Below, piece by piece: positions 15,985-23,952 of a stretch of DNA of 64,000 bases. The notes beneath the pieces were generated by a model. The model worked only from the letters and a program-made list of their open reading frames with translations, had not been told where the DNA came from and made no database searches. Location: contig NZ_CP108107.1 in the NCBI RefSeq assembly GCF_041435195.1, positions 156,251 to 220,250 of the forward strand. The letters are read 5' to 3'. This DNA comes from Streptomyces sp. NBC_00224 (GTDB lineage Bacteria > Actinomycetota > Actinomycetes > Streptomycetales > Streptomycetaceae). The position numbers were made by a program, and so were the translations under genes. How positions within the stretch are numbered: position 1 is the stretch's first letter; each line of letters begins with the position of its first letter.

Positions 15985-16890
15985 ATGCTGGAGCGACACG
16001 AGCTGGAGGCGTTCCTGACACTCGCCGAGGAACTGCACTTCGGTCGCACCGCCGAGCGGCTGCACCTGTCCACGGCCCGGGTCAGCCAGACCATCGCCAA
16101 GCTGGAGCGCCGCATCGGCGTGCCGCTGTTCCACCGCACCAGTCGCCGGGTGGAACTGTCCGCGGTGGGGCGACAGTTGTACGAGGAGGTGCGGCCCGCC
16201 TGGGGCCTGATCACCGACGCGTTCGCGCGGGCCGTCGACGCCGGGCGCGGTCTGACCGGGCTGCTGCGGGTCGCCTTCAACGGACCGGCGGCGGGCCAGC
16301 TGCTGGTCGGCGCCACGCAGGTGTTCCGTGGCCGGCACCCCGACTGCGAGGTCCAGATCCGTGAGGTGCACCTGCCGGACGTCCTGCCGTGGCTGCACAG
16401 TGGCGAGGCGGACATCGCGCTGACCTGTCATCCGATGCGCGAGGAGGGAATCGCCATGGGGCCGGTCCTGGTACGGGAGGCACGCATGCTCGCCGTACCG
16501 ATGGGGCATCCGTTCGCCCGCCGCACGACCGTCTCCGTCGAGGAGCTGGCTCGCGTGACCGTGCTGCAGATGCCCGAGACGCTGCCGCAGTCCCTGCGCG
16601 ACGATCGCTCACCGCGCCGGACACCCTCCACAAGGCCCGTCGGACTCGGCCCGTCGGCCACGACGTTCAACGAAATGCTGACGCAAGTCGGCGCGGGGGA
16701 GGGCGTCTTCGCCGTCAGCGCCCACGCGAGGCGCTACTTCGCCCGCCCCGACATCGTCTATGTGCCCTTCGCGGATGCCGCACCAGTGGAATGGGGCCTG
16801 GTATGGCTCGCTGACGGCGCCACCGCCCGTATCCGCGCTTTCAGCGAGGCCGCACTCGACGTGGTCCAGGGGGCCGAGCTGTCCCCCTGA
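15985..16890 (+). CDS. LysR-family transcriptional regulator
   Basis: A 301-residue regulator. The N-terminal winged HTH spans residues 1-60 (LEAFLTLAEELHFGRTAERL and VSQTIAKLERRIGVPLFHRT). The type-2 periplasmic-binding-protein-like effector domain spans about 85-295. It is the first gene to the right of the divergent SnoaL-like gene. Its leader carries four perfect TGACGAGGGA repeats. The co-inducer is unknown. Confidence 0.88.
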   Translation: MLERHELEAFLTLAEELHFGRTAERLHLSTARVSQTIAKLERRIGVPLFHRTSRRVELSAVGRQLYEEVRPAWGLITDAFARAVDAGRGLTGLLRVAFNGPAAGQLLVGATQVFRGRHPDCEVQIREVHLPDVLPWLHSGEADIALTCHPMREEGIAMGPVLVREARMLAVPMGHPFARRTTVSVEELARVTVLQMPETLPQSLRDDRSPRRTPSTRPVGLGPSATTFNEMLTQVGAGEGVFAVSAHARRYFARPDIVYVPFADAAPVEWGLVWLADGATARIRAFSEAALDVVQGAELSP

Positions 16891-16929
16891 CCGTGCCGAA
16901 CATCCGCTCCGCGGAGTCCGCCACGGCGG

Positions 16930-17709
16930 TCAGCCGCGTACGTGCAGCCCGAAACCCGTGCGGCCCGCGGGCTCCAGTCCCTCTTTCAGGTGCAGCGAGG
17001 GGATCTCGTAGTCGCCGAAGTTCTGCCGCCGGAACGCGATCGGCTCGGTCGACTCCAGGGTGAGCAGGCGCTGCTCCCAGGCCTTGGCGACGTCCGGGTA
17101 CTCCTCGTTGGTCATCCGGTCGCTGCCGTGCAGCACGAACGGCGGCAGCACATCGATGCCGGGGTAGTAGAGGATGCCGTGGTGGATCGGGAACAGCAGG
17201 TCCTCGATGGGGCCGTTGATCCCGCGGGCGGCGTAGTGCGACTCCGGGCCGCCGACGGTCACCGACAGCAGCGCCCTCTTGCCCGCGAGGGTGCCCTCGC
17301 CGAAGCGCTCGCCGTACTTGGTGGCGCTGTGCTCGCCGACGCCGTACGCGAAGCGGTAGGTGAACACCCGGTCCACCCAGCCCTTGAGGATCGCGGGCAT
17401 CGAGTACCACCACAGCGGGAACTGGAAGATGATCGTGTCGGCCCACAGCAGCTTCTCCTGCTCGGCGAGGACGTCCGGGGTGAGTGTCCCGGCCTCGAAG
17501 GCGCGGCCCGAGTCCCGGGCGACCCGCAGCGGACTCGATGCGTCGGGGCCGTAGTCCGCGGCGTCCACGGCCGCCTTCCAGTTCATCGCGTACAGATCAC
17601 TCACCCGTACCTCGTGCCCGGCGGCCTCCAATGTGGACACCGCGAGGTCCTTCAGCGAGCTGTTGAGCGACTTCGGCTCCGGGTGGGCGTGGACGATCAG
17701 CGTCTTCAT
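16930..17709 (-). CDS. NAD(P)H-dependent FMN oxidoreductase (quinone reductase family)
   Basis: A 259-residue flavodoxin-like enzyme. The start MKTLIVHAHPEPKSLNSSLK gives the HAHP phosphate-binding loop. FQFPLWWYSMPAILKGWVDR and GGPESHYAARGINGPIEDLL are hallmarks of the MdaB/KefF/NQO1-like family that reduces quinones with NAD(P)H. ATG 17709 has AAGGAGTT upstream. It is divergent from an MmyB-type XRE regulator, a very common Streptomyces arrangement in which the regulator controls the reductase. Confidence 0.88.
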   Translation of the reverse strand: MKTLIVHAHPEPKSLNSSLKDLAVSTLEAAGHEVRVSDLYAMNWKAAVDAADYGPDASSPLRVARDSGRAFEAGTLTPDVLAEQEKLLWADTIIFQFPLWWYSMPAILKGWVDRVFTYRFAYGVGEHSATKYGERFGEGTLAGKRALLSVTVGGPESHYAARGINGPIEDLLFPIHHGILYYPGIDVLPPFVLHGSDRMTNEEYPDVAKAWEQRLLTLESTEPIAFRRQNFGDYEIPSLHLKEGLEPAGRTGFGLHVRG

Positions 17710-17869
17710 GGGAACTCCTTGGGATCGGATGCCTTCGATTGCCTTCGACTGCTTTCGATCCTGGGCGCTGCGGCGCCCGGCGTTCAGGGGCGCCGCTTCC
17801 ATCGGACGGGACTTCCTGGTATTGGCAGGGCCACCCTTCACAGGCAGCGGCGCGGCCATACTGGGGGGC

Positions 17870-18718
17870 ATGGACGATCTTGCGGGTTTCCTGCGGACCC
17901 GGCGTTCCCGGGTCGACCCGGCGGCCGTCGGCATACCCACCGACAGCCGCCGCCGAGTCGAAGGGCTGCGCCGAGAAGAGGTCGCGCACCTGTCCGGAGT
18001 CAGCGTCGACTACTACGTACGCCTGGAGCAGGGCCGCGCGACCCAGCCCTCCGAGCAGGTCCTCGACGCGCTCGCCGGCGTCCTCGGCCTCGACGAGACC
18101 GAACGCGGGCACCTCTACCGGCTCGCCCGGCAGCGCCGCCGCCGCGCGAAGGCGCCGGGCGGGCGGGTCCGGCCGGAGGTGCTGCGCGTCCTCGACCTGG
18201 TCGCCGGCGCACCCGCGCTGATCATGGACCACCGCCTGGACGTGCTCGCCGGGAACCGCCTCGCCGGGCTCCTCTTCGGCCGGCCGATGCCGGGCCTGAA
18301 CACCGCCCGGCACCTCTTCCTTGAGGAGGCCGAGCGCGGCCTCTACGCGGACTGGGAGACATGCACCCTCGACGTGGTCGGGCACCTGCGCCTGGCCGCC
18401 GGCCAATACCCCGACGACCCCCGCCTGGCCTCGCTCATCGGCGAACTGGCGATGGGCAGCGAGCGCTTCCGCCGCCTGTGGGCCCGCGCGGACGTGCGCG
18501 CCCGCACCCATGGACGCAAGGCGTACCGGCACCCGCTGGTCGGCCTCCTCGAACTGCACCAGGAGAACTTCGCGCTACCGGAGGAATCCGGCATGGAGCT
18601 GGTGGTGCTGTCCGCGGCCCCCGCCAGCCCCGCCGAGGACGGGCTGCGCCTGCTCGCGGGCCTGGGCGCGGACAGCGGTGCCGCGCATCCCGCGGTGAAC
18701 GCTCGGGTCCGCGAGTGA
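17870..18718 (+). CDS. MmyB-type XRE regulator
   Basis: A 282-residue regulator. The N-terminal helix-turn-helix (residues about 25-80) includes GLRREEVAHLSGVSVDYYVRLEQGR and is followed by the MmyB-like ligand-binding domain (PALIMDHRLDVLAGNRLAGLLFG; NTARHLFLEEAERGLYADWE; HPLVGLLELHQENF). ATG 17870 with GGGGGG upstream is preferred over an upstream start inside the neighbouring gene. It probably regulates the divergent quinone reductase. Confidence 0.88.
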   Translation: MDDLAGFLRTRRSRVDPAAVGIPTDSRRRVEGLRREEVAHLSGVSVDYYVRLEQGRATQPSEQVLDALAGVLGLDETERGHLYRLARQRRRRAKAPGGRVRPEVLRVLDLVAGAPALIMDHRLDVLAGNRLAGLLFGRPMPGLNTARHLFLEEAERGLYADWETCTLDVVGHLRLAAGQYPDDPRLASLIGELAMGSERFRRLWARADVRARTHGRKAYRHPLVGLLELHQENFALPEESGMELVVLSAAPASPAEDGLRLLAGLGADSGAAHPAVNARVRE

Positions 18719-18777
18719 CTTCAGCGGGTGCGGATATGGCTGACCTGCGGCGATGGGCTACTCGGCAGGTTGCGCGG

Positions 18778-18978
18778 CCCCGGGGAGTCCTGGTGAGCCC
18801 ATGGCCTCGGCGAGCGTGATTCGTCGCCCTCGTTGGTGCCCTGAACGATGAGTTCGCGGATGAACTCGGCGAGGGCGACGAAGACGTGGAAGACGAGTCG
18901 GCCGCCGGGGGTGGTGGTGTCGAGTGCCTCGTGGAGCGAGGTGAAACCGATGCCGCGCTTGCGCAGGCCGGAGCCGTT
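18778..18978 (-). pseudogene. fragment of a Tn3-type serine resolvase/recombinase
   Basis: The minus strand encodes LRKRGIGFTSLHEALDTTT, then PGGRLVFHVFVALAEFIREL and IVQGTNEG, a close match to the central part (after the catalytic Ser region) of Tn3/gin-like resolvases. There is no start or catalytic N-terminus, and after GTNEG the frame no longer resembles the family. The fragment abuts the dehydrogenase gene at 18992, so it may mark one edge of the RiPP-like operon. Confidence 0.7.
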
Positions 18979-18991
18979 GGCTTTCGAGCCG

Positions 18992-19996
18992 TCAGAGCCC
19001 GTAGCGCTCGGGTTTCGGGGTGCGGGACATCAGCAACTCAGCGGCTTGCGCGGCGGTGAGCTGCCCGTTGATGACGCCAACGACGACCTCAGTGATGGGC
19101 ATCTCCACGCCGTGCCTTTGGGCCAAGGAGAGAAGCGCTGTGGACGACTTGACGCCCTCGGCGGTCTGGGTGGTGGCCGCGGTTGCCTGTGCGAGACTCA
19201 GGCCTTCGCCCAGATACCGACCGAAGGTCCGGTTGCGGGAGAGCGGCGAAGAGCAGGTCGCGATCAGGTCGCCCACCCCAGCCAGTCCGGAGAACGAGAT
19301 CGGGTCGGCGCCGAGTACCGCGCCGAGCCGGGCGGTCTCCGCAAGTCCCCGGGTCATCAGCACGGCGGTCGCGTTGTCGCCGAGGCCCAGCCCACCTGCC
19401 AGGCCGACGGCCAGGGCAATGACGTTCTTGACCGCGCCGCCGAGCTCGCAGCCCACGATGTCCGTGTTGGTGTACGGGCGGAAGTACGAGGTGAGGAACG
19501 CGCCTTGTAGCCGCTCGGCCACCATGTGGTCGGGGCAGGCGATGACGGAGGCGGCAGGCCGACGGGCGGCGACCTCCCGGGCCAGGTTCGGTCCGGAGAG
19601 CACCGCGACGCGTTCGGCGGGTAGGCCTGCCACCTGGCGGATCACCTGCGACATGCGCAGGCCGCTGTCGGTCTCGATGCCCTTCATCAGGCTGACCACG
19701 ATGGTGGACGGGCCGATCAGGGGCGCCCATGCGGCGAGGTTGGCGCGAAGGGTCTGCGCGGGAATCGACACCACCGCGATGTCGGCTCCGGCGAGCGCCT
19801 GGGCGGGGTCCGTGGTCGCGCGCAGCGAGGCGGGCAGGTCGATGTCGGGCAGGTAGTCGGGGTTCACGTGGCGGGTGTTGATCGCGTCGGCGATCTCGCT
19901 GCGGCGGGCATGGACGGTGACGTCGGTGCTGGCGTCGGCGAGTACGGCCGCGACCGTTGTGCCCCACGAACCGGCTGAAAGGACCGCCGCCTTCAT
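18992..19996 (-). CDS. gpsA: GpsA-like NAD(P)H-dependent glycerol-3-phosphate dehydrogenase in a RiPP-like operon
   Basis: A 334-residue enzyme of normal GpsA length. The Rossmann loop is SAGSWGTTVAAVLAD, with Ser replacing the first Gly of the usual GAGSWGT. The family blocks SLMKGIE, LSGPNLAREVA, VGCELGGAVKNVIALAVG and LAGVGDLIATCSSPLSRNR are all intact, including the catalytic Lys in GAVKN. It starts 36 bp after the methyltransferase stop on the same strand, so it is the last gene of the operon with YcaO and TfuA. Streptomyces also need a chromosomal gpsA for lipids, so this copy may be specialised, for example supplying or reducing a small substrate for a peptide modification (inference). 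Confidence 0.85.
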   Translation of the reverse strand: MKAAVLSAGSWGTTVAAVLADASTDVTVHARRSEIADAINTRHVNPDYLPDIDLPASLRATTDPAQALAGADIAVVSIPAQTLRANLAAWAPLIGPSTIVVSLMKGIETDSGLRMSQVIRQVAGLPAERVAVLSGPNLAREVAARRPAASVIACPDHMVAERLQGAFLTSYFRPYTNTDIVGCELGGAVKNVIALAVGLAGGLGLGDNATAVLMTRGLAETARLGAVLGADPISFSGLAGVGDLIATCSSPLSRNRTFGRYLGEGLSLAQATAATTQTAEGVKSSTALLSLAQRHGVEMPITEVVVGVINGQLTAAQAAELLMSRTPKPERYGL

Positions 19997-20032
19997 CGTC
20001 TTCGTCTTCCTCTCGTCGGTGACGTACGGAGC

Positions 20033-20815
20033 CTATAGACCCGCGGGTCCCTGAGGCTGCGGGCGGCGCAGGGTCAGCGTCAGAGCCCGGCGGCCTGCGA
20101 GGCGGTCAAGCATGCGGTGCGCCTCGCCGAGCATGTTCTGGGCTTGCGTGTCGCCCAGCTCGCGGCGCAGCTCGTCTGCGTGCGCGATCCACAGCCGGTA
20201 CAGGCGGGCCCACATGGCAGGCTCGCCGGGCCTCTCGTCCACGTACTCGACGGTGAAGCCCGCGGCCTGCTCCTGCTCGGTGACGGTGGTGGTGTCGCGG
20301 CGTACGGCGCGGGTGAGGACGGCGCGGCCGCCGGGCTTGAGGATCCGGTGCATCTCCCGCAGAGCCGCCGCGCGGTCCGCGGCGCAGCTGAGGGCGTCCA
20401 CGCAGATCACCCCGTCCGCCTGGGCGTCGGGCAAGCCGGACGCCTCCAGCGTTCCCACGGCGAAGGCCGCCTGGCCCGGGGGGACGAAGGTGCATCTGCG
20501 GGTGGTGGCGAGCTGGATGGCGACCGGGGAGAGGTCGATGCCGATCAACCGCACGGCCAGGGCGCGAGCGAGCCACAGGCCTACCCCGCCGCTCCCGCAC
20601 CCCATGTCCACGAGGAGTTGGCCGGGCCCCAGACGCAGGCGGCCCACGAGCGTGGCGAGCAGCCGCCAGTCGCACGAGCTGTCCGCGGCGACTTCGGTGG
20701 CGTAGGCGTCTCCCATGGCCTCGGCGTACAGCGCGGCCACCAGGCAGGTGCGGGACCGTGCGCGGTGGAAAGCGTCGAAGCCCGCCCGGAGGTGGTGCTC
20801 GGTGGTGCTGTTCAC
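20033..20815 (-). CDS. class I SAM-dependent methyltransferase of the RiPP-like operon
   Basis: A 260-residue methyltransferase. Motif I is VDMGCGSGGVGLWLAR near residue 70, then LIGIDLSPVAIQLA (motif II acidic residue), DGVICVDALSCAADR (motif IV) and LREMHRILKPGGRAVLT (motif V/VI), as in ubiE/COQ5-like enzymes. The GTG start overlaps the YcaO stop codon (GTGA at 20812-20815), a sign of translational coupling. A role in N-, O- or S-methylation of the YcaO/TfuA-modified peptide is inference. Confidence 0.85.
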   Translation of the reverse strand: MNSTTEHHLRAGFDAFHRARSRTCLVAALYAEAMGDAYATEVAADSSCDWRLLATLVGRLRLGPGQLLVDMGCGSGGVGLWLARALAVRLIGIDLSPVAIQLATTRRCTFVPPGQAAFAVGTLEASGLPDAQADGVICVDALSCAADRAAALREMHRILKPGGRAVLTRAVRRDTTTVTEQEQAAGFTVEYVDERPGEPAMWARLYRLWIAHADELRRELGDTQAQNMLGEAHRMLDRLAGRRALTLTLRRPQPQGPAGL

Positions 20816-21966
20816 CGGGGCACCGCCTTGCGGATTCTGGAGCGTGCGCCGGGACAGATGACCTTGACGGCGGCTACCCGGTCGTCGGCAGCGGACAAGA
20901 TCAGGCGGATGGGTTCGTGCCCGGTGACCTGGTGGATGCGGCGGGCGACGCGGGCGCTCTGCTTGGGGAAGGAGGCGGCGAACCGCAGAGGCGCGGCGTC
21001 GGCCGCCCACGCTGGCCACGGCATGTGCGGCCCTGGGGAGGAGGTGAAGCGGGGCGGGCCGGTGGTGGCGTCGTGGTGGGAGGGCAGGTCGTCGCGGGTC
21101 CCGGCGATGGAGGTGAGGCGGGACTGCACGGCCTCGGTGATGGCACGGGAGAGCGCGATGTGCGGAGTCCCGTGGCATCCGCTCCCGGCGAAGACAGCCG
21201 CCGGGTAGTCCTCGCACCACACGAACGCCAGGCACACCGGGACGGCGTAAGCGTTGTCCACGGCCGCGATTTCGACCGCCACGCCTGCTTGCCGGAGTCG
21301 GTCGAGGAGCGTGCGACAGTACGGATCGTCGACCGAAGCGGGGTCGATCAGCTGACGGTGGGTGCCGCCTTTGATCTCATCGGCGAACAGGGCGTCGCGC
21401 TCGACGACTTCGTACAGGGCGTGCAGCAGTGCTTCGGGGCGGGTGGTGCCGCAGGCCAGGCCGGTGCTGGTGGCGCGGAACAGGTCCGGCTCCCACAGCG
21501 GCCGGCACCCGTGGCGGCGCACCAAACCCAGGGGCACCGGCACCTGGCGCCCGCTGATCAGTCCGGTGCCGTACATCCACTCCAGCTGCACCTTCTCCGC
21601 GCCAGTCAGGGCCTCGCCGCTCACCTTCACCGGCAGGGCCGCCAGCGGGTAGGGCAGGTCGATGTCGGCGGCGGCCGCCCGCAACTCGACTGTCCGGGGC
21701 TGCTCGACGTGCCATAGCTCGATGGCTTCCATCACGGCGGAGGTCTTCGCCAGCAGGTCGGTGGCGCCCTTGCCCTGGGTGGCGACCAGGGTTTTGGCGG
21801 CGGGGCGGATCGCCGTCCACACCGGCAGACCCAGATGGTCGAGGCCGGTCAGCCGGGCGACGCGGGTGATCCCGTAGCGTCGCAGCAGGGGCTTTAAGAC
21901 CGCCCACGTCTCCTCCGGGCTTCGCGCCCGTACCGTCCCGTCCAGCGTCAGCACGTCATCGGGCAT
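20812..21966 (-). CDS. YcaO-domain protein (peptide backbone cyclodehydratase/thioamide-forming)
   Basis: A 384-residue YcaO enzyme. The ATP-binding signatures are visible: KTSAVMEAIELW (SxxxE-type, near residue 78), HALYEVVERDAL (ExxxE) and TEAVQSRLTSIAGTRDD (ExxQ and the RDD tail). YcaO proteins phosphorylate the peptide amide oxygen; partnered with TfuA, they are known to introduce backbone thioamides (methanogen McrA, thioviridamide-type peptides). There is no fused E1-like or ocin-ThiF domain, which supports the TfuA-dependent type. It overlaps the TfuA gene by 11 bp upstream and the methyltransferase by 4 bp downstream. Confidence 0.88.
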   Translation of the reverse strand: MPDDVLTLDGTVRARSPEETWAVLKPLLRRYGITRVARLTGLDHLGLPVWTAIRPAAKTLVATQGKGATDLLAKTSAVMEAIELWHVEQPRTVELRAAAADIDLPYPLAALPVKVSGEALTGAEKVQLEWMYGTGLISGRQVPVPLGLVRRHGCRPLWEPDLFRATSTGLACGTTRPEALLHALYEVVERDALFADEIKGGTHRQLIDPASVDDPYCRTLLDRLRQAGVAVEIAAVDNAYAVPVCLAFVWCEDYPAAVFAGSGCHGTPHIALSRAITEAVQSRLTSIAGTRDDLPSHHDATTGPPRFTSSPGPHMPWPAWAADAAPLRFAASFPKQSARVARRIHQVTGHEPIRLILSAADDRVAAVKVICPGARSRIRKAVPR

Positions 21967-23206
21967 CGGTCAGCTTCCTTGTCTGCTCCTGGTCGTGGAC
22001 GAGCCCGGCCATGAAGACCTTCAGCTCCTCGGTCGCATGCGCGCTGCTCCGGAATCCCCGAGAGGCCGCCGCCTCCTCCAGACGGGCGGGCGCTATGTCC
22101 CACAGGCGCAGCAGCACCCGGCGCGTCGTGTCCTCGTCCACGGCCTGCGGACAGAACCCGGCTTGGGCACGGCGGGCGGTGTCGTTGCACGCCGTATACC
22201 GGGTGATGGCTGCCCGGTCGGCGGCCGTCTCCCGCTCCAGCAGGCGCGCCACCGTCCCGCTGTCACGCAGGTCCGGCTGAGGGCGGAAGAGGACATGCGC
22301 GGGCGGGGCGCCCTCAGGTGCCACGCTCCGGATCCGCTCCGCCAGTGGCATCCCCCGCGTCCCGTCACCGGGGTGGCGGGAGAGGTGGTCCAAGAAGCCG
22401 GACCACACCTGTGGGAAGACGGGATCGAACAGCTGCTGGTAGGCCACGCGCTGAGCGGTGTGAAGGAGCACGCCGTCGACGTTCTGCGTGGCGAATGCGT
22501 TGCCCCACCGCCGGAAGTAGCCGCTCTCCCCCGCCCCCGTCGTCGAGCGCCAGAGCGGCAGCGGGCCGGCCAGCGCCACCTGGACGGCTTCGAGCGCGTC
22601 GTCGCGCTTGACGTCGGCGAAGAACGGATCCGCGGCCTTGTGTTCTTCGAGCCAGGCCGCCAGCGTTCGCGCGCCGCGTCTGCGGCAGACGGCCAGGACC
22701 GCGGCGACCGTGCGCTGCGGGTAGTAGACCGCCCGCGCAGCCTCCAACAGCGCGGCTGCGGCCTCGCGCGTCACCACCCTCTCACCGACGGCGAGCCTGA
22801 AGGCCTGACGGACGTTCACCAGTGGCCAGGTCAGCGCCCGCAGATCACCGTCCGGTGCCTGGCCGACCGCCACCTCGTCGTCCCCGTCGATCTCTCCTCG
22901 CCGGTAGGCGCGGAAGACGCGGCCCACTCCGGTCATCCCGAACCGGTGGAGCTCGGCCGCGCGCAGCGCCCCCACGGACGCGGCCCCGATCACGCGGACG
23001 CCCCGGTCGAGCAGGCCCACGAGTTCCTTGTGGCGTACGGCGGGGGCCTGGTGCCAGGCCCCGTCGATGACCACCACCGTGTCTTCGCTGACGATCGCCG
23101 GGTCGAACAGGTCCCCGTGGCGCACCGGCTGCAACACCCGGATGCGGGGCGTGGCCAGGACCGGCTCCGCGCGGCCCAGGGTCGGGCCGACGTACACGTG
23201 GATCAC
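21956..23206 (-). CDS. TfuA-like protein, partner of YcaO, with a long C-terminal extension
   Basis: A 416-residue protein. The first ~130 residues match the TfuA family: VYVGPTL, VVVIDGAWHQAPAVRHKE, then VIGAASVGALRAAELHRFGM and RAYRRGEIDGDDEVAV. TfuA proteins help YcaO enzymes make thioamides, probably by delivering sulphur. The family core is about 200 residues, so the remaining 200-250 residues are an extension, largely helical and rich in Arg/Ala, of unknown role. GTG 23206 is chosen because the TfuA homology begins at the next residues (IHVYVG); the much longer open frame upstream crosses the precursor gene and is not coding. It lies downstream of a hairpin that separates it from the precursor gene. 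Confidence 0.85.
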   Translation of the reverse strand: MIHVYVGPTLGRAEPVLATPRIRVLQPVRHGDLFDPAIVSEDTVVVIDGAWHQAPAVRHKELVGLLDRGVRVIGAASVGALRAAELHRFGMTGVGRVFRAYRRGEIDGDDEVAVGQAPDGDLRALTWPLVNVRQAFRLAVGERVVTREAAAALLEAARAVYYPQRTVAAVLAVCRRRGARTLAAWLEEHKAADPFFADVKRDDALEAVQVALAGPLPLWRSTTGAGESGYFRRWGNAFATQNVDGVLLHTAQRVAYQQLFDPVFPQVWSGFLDHLSRHPGDGTRGMPLAERIRSVAPEGAPPAHVLFRPQPDLRDSGTVARLLERETAADRAAITRYTACNDTARRAQAGFCPQAVDEDTTRRVLLRLWDIAPARLEEAAASRGFRSSAHATEELKVFMAGLVHDQEQTRKLTDAR

Positions 23207-23231
23207 CGTGCAGCACCACCTTCGAAACGGG

Positions 23232-23270
23232 CCTGCGGTGCCGGAGGGACCTCGTCTCCGGCACCGCAGG
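23232..23270 (-). terminator. hairpin between precursor and modification genes (attenuator-like)
   Basis: CCTGCGGTGCCGGAG and CTCCGGCACCGCAGG form a perfect 15-bp stem with a 9-base loop, with no T-tract. It starts 14 bp after the precursor stop and ends 26 bp before the TfuA start. Partial terminators or 3' stabilisers at this position are common in RiPP operons because they allow more precursor than enzyme. Confidence 0.7.
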
Positions 23271-23283
23271 GCCGATGGGAGGG

Positions 23284-23412
23284 TCAGGGACCCTCGTCCT
23301 CCACGTCCTCGATGCGCACCACGCCCGACAGCGCAACGATCGAGATGACGCCGCCCGGCGCGTCCACCACGACGGGCCCCTGCAGGGCTTGTTCGGACTT
23401 GGACTGCTCCAT
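23284..23412 (-). CDS. putative RiPP precursor peptide, 42 residues
   Basis: Start ATG 23412 with a very strong ribosome site (GAGAGGAGG). The 42-residue product begins MEQSKSEQALQGPVVVDAPG and continues GVISIVALSGVVRIEDVED before EGP. It has a short polar leader-like N-terminus, a Val/Ile-rich centre with alternating hydrophobic pattern and an acidic C-terminus. There is no Cys, only two internal Ser in the body and no Thr, so heterocycles of the thiazole type are unlikely, which fits thioamidation instead. It lies directly upstream of TfuA and YcaO and is bracketed by hairpins on both sides. The cleavage site cannot be seen; the two Gly of APGG are a plausible leader boundary (inference). 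Confidence 0.7.
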   Translation of the reverse strand: MEQSKSEQALQGPVVVDAPGGVISIVALSGVVRIEDVEDEGP

Positions 23413-23427
23413 GGATTCCTCCTCTCG

Positions 23428-23456
23428 TAGGGCGCGGACCGGATGCCCGCGCCCTA
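23428..23456 (-). promoter_or_regulatory. hairpin in the leader of the precursor gene
   Basis: TAGGGCGCGG and CCGCGCCCTA, a perfect 10-bp inverted repeat with a 9-base loop, ends only a few bases before the ribosome site of the precursor. It could stabilise the mRNA 5' end or act as an operator. Confidence 0.5.
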
Positions 23457-23774
23457 TGGGTGATGGATGCCGCCCCCTCGGGGGAAGGGGCGGGAAGGGG
23501 GCCACCGGATCCGCAGCGGGCGGGCCCCTCCGGCGCCGCCCCGGCGAAAAAGGGTCGCCGGGGCGGCAACGCTCCGCGCCGGAGGGTGGAGAGCGGCGCC
23601 GGCGCGGAGCCGTCTCAGGTCCGCGACACCGCGTATCGCAACAGCTGTTCCACCGCGCCAGCCCGCCGCAGTGCCGACCGGACGGGCACGCGCCAGGGTC
23701 CTGGCGAGCCGGATGTCGCGGGAGATGGTCGTGGGGGAAGGGGGCGTTCCCTGCTGTTCGGGTGTGGCGGTCAT
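23454..23774 (-). CDS. doubtful small ORF upstream of the precursor
   Basis: An open frame of 106 codons starts at an ATG with GGAAGG 7 bases upstream, and its first 30 codons have coding-like G/C third positions (MTATPEQQGTPPSPTTISRD). Further on it runs through a strong hairpin and becomes Arg/Ala/Pro-rich without structure. It may be a short real gene interrupted by a frameshift, or chance. No family is recognised. Confidence 0.3.
   Translation of the reverse strand: MTATPEQQGTPPSPTTISRDIRLARTLARARPVGTAAGWRGGTAVAIRGVADLRRLRAGAALHPPARSVAAPATLFRRGGAGGARPLRIRWPPSRPFPRGGGIHHP
23535..23567. terminator. strong hairpin upstream of the precursor promoter region
   Basis: GCCGCCCCGGCGA and TCGCCGGGGCGGC pair over 13 bp with a 7-base loop. 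An outer repeat CCTCCGGCG/CGCCGGAGG extends the structure. It would insulate the RiPP-like operon from upstream transcription on the minus strand. Confidence 0.55.
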
Positions 23775-23831
23775 CGGGGTCCTTCCGCAGGCTTCGGCGT
23801 GGCTCTCGGGCCCGCGCGCCGTACGCAGTAA

Positions 23832-23845
23832 GTAACCGCCGTTAC
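23832..23845. promoter_or_regulatory. candidate operator GTAAC-CGCC-GTTAC
   Basis: A short perfect inverted repeat in the divergent region between the RiPP-like operon and the XRE/TPR regulator. It could be the binding site of that regulator; position is the only evidence. Confidence 0.3.
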
Positions 23846-23952
23846 CGGTGGGCCGGCCATGACCAACCGTCGGTGGCCTGCTTGCACGCACCCTGTCGTA
23901 TTGACCGCTTCTTTACCCGTTGAGGGTGGGTCTCCGGTTCTACGGTGGAGCC

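Noticed and set aside
21995..23923. 642-codon + strand frame and the 537-codon extended minus frame over the RiPP-like operon
   Set aside because: The first is antisense to TfuA; the second extends TfuA upstream through the precursor and hairpins. TfuA homology begins at GTG 23206.
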